Position numbers and translations under genes: made by a program. A stretch of 28,400 nucleotides of DNA from an uncultured Gluconobacter sp. Its GTDB lineage: Bacteria; Pseudomonadota; Alphaproteobacteria; Acetobacterales; Acetobacteraceae. Below are positions 26,309-28,400 of the stretch, piece by piece (the first letter of the stretch is position 1; every line of letters starts with the position of its first letter). Where the stretch lies: the NCBI GenBank assembly GCA_937880175.1, contig CALFLO010000119.1, positions 1 to 28,400 of the forward strand. Direction: 5' to 3'. Below the pieces are notes generated by a model, which had not been told where the DNA came from, searched no databases, and was given only the letters and a program-made list of their open reading frames with translations.

Positions 26309-26329
26309 CAGTTCTCAGTGAAAATCAAC
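26309..26329 (+). repeat. 21-base inverted repeat outside the ISL3 element, right copy
   Basis: Exact reverse complement of 24514-24534, but 33 bases outside the ISL3 end instead of abutting it. A related copy, AATCTCGATGAAAAT at 26277-26291, fills that gap, so two diverged units follow each other with a period of 34 bases. Confidence 0.75.
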
Positions 26330-26332
26330 ACG

Positions 26333-26668
26333 CCTGACCTGCAGAGCTTCCGGCGCGGGCGCGACTTTGCTGCGTGGCTGGGGCTGGTGCCCCGTCAGTT
26401 CTCATCTGGCGGAAAGGAAAGGCTGGGGAAGATATCAAAAGCCGGGCAGGCTGATATCCGCAGGCTTCTCATCATGGGTGCCATGACCCTGGTGAACTGG
26501 GCCAGCCGTAAGGCCCCTGCACCGGGAAGCTGGCTGGCACGGATGCTGGCCCGCAAGCCCCGTATGCTGGTAGCCATTGCGCTGGCCAACAGGATGGCAC
26601 GAGCCATCTGGGCCATGGCAACAAAACAGGAGGATTATCGGGATCCGGCCCTGTCCGTGGCAGCCTGA
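26333..26668 (+). pseudogene. IS110-family transposase C-terminal remnant
   Basis: About 110 residues of the C-terminal Tnp (IS116/IS110/IS902) domain remain: LQSFRRGRDFAAWLGLVPRQFSSGGKERLGKISKAGQADIRRLLIMGAMTLVNWA and so on to a TGA at 26666-26668. The Ser-containing SSGGK motif is intact. The N-terminal RuvC-like DEDD domain is missing, replaced by the repeat sequence before 26330. The 3' tail (26669-26930) is retained and includes a hairpin motif shared with the intact element next door. Confidence 0.88.
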
Positions 26669-26930
26669 GCGATGGCTCGGCTCCCGCGGATGGAACCGGT
26701 AGGGGTGTGAGAGGGCGATGACCTGAATGGGCGCATGATCGTTTGATCCGGATCGGAAAAACCAGTGGATTTCTCTGTGCTTTAAAGCACGCCTGTGAGA
26801 TTTGGATCTGATCCGCTGATCACCATACCGGCCAGTGGCTTCTGAAAGGCCACATCAACAGGCCTTACAGAAGACCGCACACGATCACACGTCAATATTG
26901 GTCAGAAAACTCTTGCATAACGGACGGTAA
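26669..26930 (+). other. 3' non-coding tail of the IS110 remnant, possible bridge-RNA relic
   Basis: No coding frame is supported. It contains a 14-base palindrome GTGCTTTAAAGCAC (26777-26790). It also contains a hairpin CTTCTGAAAGGCC / GGCCTTACAGAAG with loop ACATCAACA (26840-26872). Its core 26848-26864 matches the tail of the intact element at 16 of 17 bases. IS1111-group elements encode their bridge RNA in this position; without a complete transposase this copy could act only in trans, if at all. Confidence 0.4.
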
Positions 26931-26936
26931 CCATAT

Positions 26937-26949
26937 GTGGACGGCTCCC
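26937..26949 (+). repeat. IS1111 subterminal inverted repeat, 3' end of element
   Basis: GTGGACGGCTCCC, exact reverse complement of 28311-28323. It is followed by the palindrome CCCCTTGCAAGGGG (26948-26961). Confidence 0.8.
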
Positions 26950-27211
26950 CCTTGCAAGGGGCTAGGCAAGAAAATGATCGGATCTTTGCTTCCATATGTC
27001 CGGCCTGTTGATGCGGCCATAGGGTCGCTGGCCAAGATGGCTTCCGCAGCGTGAGCCCCAAACACAGAAGCGGTCTTTGATGACCACTGGTTACCACGGG
27101 TTTTCTCACGCCATGGATCGATCGATCACACCATCTGCTCTATTACTTGCAAGCCACGACCTCAGCTCGGCACGAGAGCGTCAAATGTCAGCGCATCGTG
27201 CCAGGCTAAGC
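26950..27211 (-). ncRNA. Candidate bridge RNA region of the IS1111-group element
   Basis: A 262-base non-coding stretch between the transposase stop and the 3' subterminal repeat. In IS1111-group elements this interval encodes a structured guide RNA that pairs with donor and target DNA. Seen here: GGCCGCATCAACAGGCC (minus strand of 27002-27018), able to form a GGCC stem with loop GCATCAACA and nearly identical to the IS110 remnant tail, plus a GATCGATCGATC palindrome (27116-27127). RNA ends and guide loops cannot be defined without folding and comparison. Confidence 0.45.
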
Positions 27212-28252
27212 TCAAACAGCAGCTGCGCCGGGTTGCTGCAGAAGGCGCTTATAGTGTTCGCCGCTGACCATCAGTTTCCAGGCAATCCGCGCAATCTTAT
27301 TGGCAAGAGCCACCGCTGCGAGTTTCGGTTTTTTGCGCTCCAGCAATTCACGTAACCAAGATGAGGCATTCTTCCCATTGGTCCGCCGGGCATGCGACAC
27401 GACTGCGGTCGCGCCAACCACCAGCGTGCTTCGCAAGACCTCATCGCCAGCGCGTGTGATTCTGCCAAGCCTTGTTTTTCCACCGGTTGAGTGATCCCTG
27501 GGCGTCAATCCGATCCAGGCCGCAAAGGCTCGACCCGATTTGAACAGATGCGGATCAGGCGTTTTCATCATCAGCAGCGCTGCGCCGATCGGGCCAACGC
27601 CCGGAATTTTCGCAAGACGCTGACTGCATTCGTTGGCGCGGTGCCATGCCATCACCTTGCCCTCAAGCTGTTCGATTTCACCTTGCAATTCAGCATATTC
27701 CTTTGCGTGAAGGGCAAACAACTCGCGCGTCAATGTGGGCAGGCTTTCGTCCGCAGCGATCCGATCAAGGAGTGCCTCAATCCGGCACATGCCTTTGGGC
27801 GCCGTGATCCCAAACTCGGCAGCATATCCCCGGATCGTATTGGCGAGCTGTGTGCGGTTCCGGATAAGTCGTGCCCGCATTCCAATCAGCATCAACGCTG
27901 CCTGCTCTTCCTCGCTCTTGAGCGGGACGAACCGCATTGTAGGCCGACTCATCGCTTCACAGAGGGCTTCCGCGTCGGCGGCATCGTTTTTCCCGCGCTT
28001 GACATAAGGCTTCACGAGCTGCGGCGCGATCAGCTTCACTGTGTGTCCCAGACACGAGAGCACCCGCCCCCAGTAATGGGAGGCGCCACAGGCCTCAATC
28101 GCGATTTCAATCGGGGGCAGTTTCTCAAAAAACTTTACCATCTCCCGGCGGGATAGCTTCCTGCGCAAAACAGGCTGCTCCTTCGCGTTTACACCGTGCA
28201 ATTGGAAAACACTTTTTGACGTGTCCATGCCAATACGGATAATTTGTTCCAT
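27212..28252 (-). CDS. IS110-family transposase (IS1111 group)
   Basis: A 346-residue transposase. The RuvC-like N-terminal domain starts with IRIGMDTSKSVFQLHGV (catalytic Asp about residue 9), IAIEACGASHYWGRVL (Glu) and KNDAADAEALCEA (the two Asp). After a coiled-coil region (about 170-220), IPGVGPIGAALLMM and GRAFAAWIGLTPRDHSTGGKTRLGRITRAGDEVLRSTLV form the C-terminal serine-containing domain. AGAGGAGG lies seven bases before ATG 28252, supporting this start over 28288. The frame is complete and undamaged. Confidence 0.95.
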   Translation of the reverse strand: MEQIIRIGMDTSKSVFQLHGVNAKEQPVLRRKLSRREMVKFFEKLPPIEIAIEACGASHYWGRVLSCLGHTVKLIAPQLVKPYVKRGKNDAADAEALCEAMSRPTMRFVPLKSEEEQAALMLIGMRARLIRNRTQLANTIRGYAAEFGITAPKGMCRIEALLDRIAADESLPTLTRELFALHAKEYAELQGEIEQLEGKVMAWHRANECSQRLAKIPGVGPIGAALLMMKTPDPHLFKSGRAFAAWIGLTPRDHSTGGKTRLGRITRAGDEVLRSTLVVGATAVVSHARRTNGKNASSWLRELLERKKPKLAAVALANKIARIAWKLMVSGEHYKRLLQQPGAAAV

Positions 28253-28310
28253 GGGTGGCCTCCTCTGTGAATTCTGCAACGACTTCACCTTGGCACATCG
28301 CGATGCCGTT

Positions 28311-28323
28311 GGGAGCCGTCCAC
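28311..28323 (-). repeat. IS1111 subterminal inverted repeat, 5' end of element
   Basis: GGGAGCCGTCCAC, exact reverse complement of 26937-26949, about 60 bases upstream of the transposase start. Confidence 0.8.
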
Positions 28324-28326
28324 CCC

Positions 28327-28400
28327 ATCACAGAAGAAATCCGCGTCGAGCGCAACTGGCCCGACATCCTGCGCGTCACGGCAACGATCGCAGCGGGCAT
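28327..28400 (+). pseudogene. Tn3-family transposase (TnpA) fragment, interrupted by the IS and cut by window edge
   Basis: The frame from 28327 reads ITEEIRVERNWPDILRVTATI then AAG, matching the Tn3 TnpA block usually seen as I-x-x-N-W-(D/P)-D-(I/M)-L-R-x-x-A-T-(I/L)-x-x-G. The frame runs off the window. The 5' part of the gene is not seen on the other side of the IS, which instead abuts an IS110 remnant. Only 24 residues are visible, so the call is moderate. Confidence 0.55.

Larger units (their letters stand above)
26930..28330 (-). mobile_element. IS110-family, IS1111-group insertion sequence, apparently complete (limits approximate)
   Basis: An intact DEDD transposase gene is flanked by perfect 13-base subterminal inverted repeats GTGGACGGCTCCC (26937-26949) and GGGAGCCGTCCAC (28311-28323). 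Subterminal repeats of this kind, a short 5' end (about 75 bases) and a long 3' tail (about 275 bases) are typical of the IS1111 group. Exact ends a few bases outside the repeats cannot be set. One side abuts the IS110 remnant tail and the other a Tn3 transposase fragment. Confidence 0.8.

Noticed and set aside
28125..28400. Minus-strand 91-codon frame at the right edge
   Set aside because: It overlaps the IS110 start and the Tn3 fragment on the other strand and matches nothing; shadow frame.

Overview
The window looks like an accessory region of an alphaproteobacterium, most likely an acetic acid bacterium (Acetobacteraceae). This rests on the high GC content, the dnaE2-type polymerase, and the mix of arsenic and metal resistance genes with IS110/IS1111, ISL3, IS5 and IS4 debris. 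The assignment is by gene content and general resemblance only. Whether this is plasmid or chromosome cannot be decided; no replication or partition gene is visible.

Layout. (1) 1-2660: 3' three quarters of an error-prone DNA polymerase (DnaE2/ImuC), cut by the window edge. (2) 2775-5939: a lower-GC islet with a palindromic operator-like site, an unrecognised helical protein, a RelB/RelE-type toxin-antitoxin pair and a dGTPase-like HD hydrolase; a defence or stress role is plausible but unproven. (3) 6274-9263: an Old Yellow Enzyme and an aldehyde dehydrogenase in one operon, divergent from an HxlR regulator, with a perfect inverted repeat between them. (4) 9398-13251: a tightly overlapped arsenic operon on the minus strand in the order arsR-arsC-arsB-arsH-arsO. 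(5) 13329-14787: a VIT-type Fe/Mn transporter divergent from a cytochrome b561. (6) 14996-16262: a gene graveyard made of a LysR tail, an SDR tail, an SDR head and an IS4 transposase remnant. (7) 16638-24279: one coupled operon for a tripartite heavy-metal RND pump (outer-membrane factor, adaptor, CzcA-type permease) followed by its response regulator and sensor kinase. (8) 24347-28400: layered mobile elements, namely an IS5 tail, a complete ISL3 element, an IS110 tail, a complete IS1111-group IS110 element and a Tn3 transposase fragment at the edge.

Two unannotated patterns stand out. First, a 17-nt motif that can form a GGCC stem around an RCATCAACA loop occurs in the 3' non-coding tails of both IS110-type elements, in the same orientation relative to each transposase, with 16 of 17 identities. 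This is where IS1111-group elements encode their bridge RNA. Second, three intergenic spacers at gene 3' ends (near 3692, 6068 and 9305) carry the same two-hairpin repeat, with a conserved 3' half and a 5' arm that changes to preserve pairing in two of the three copies.

Functionally the region reads as a stress and resistance cassette: mutagenic repair, electrophile and aldehyde detoxification, arsenic efflux and metal efflux, assembled and eroded by insertion sequences.
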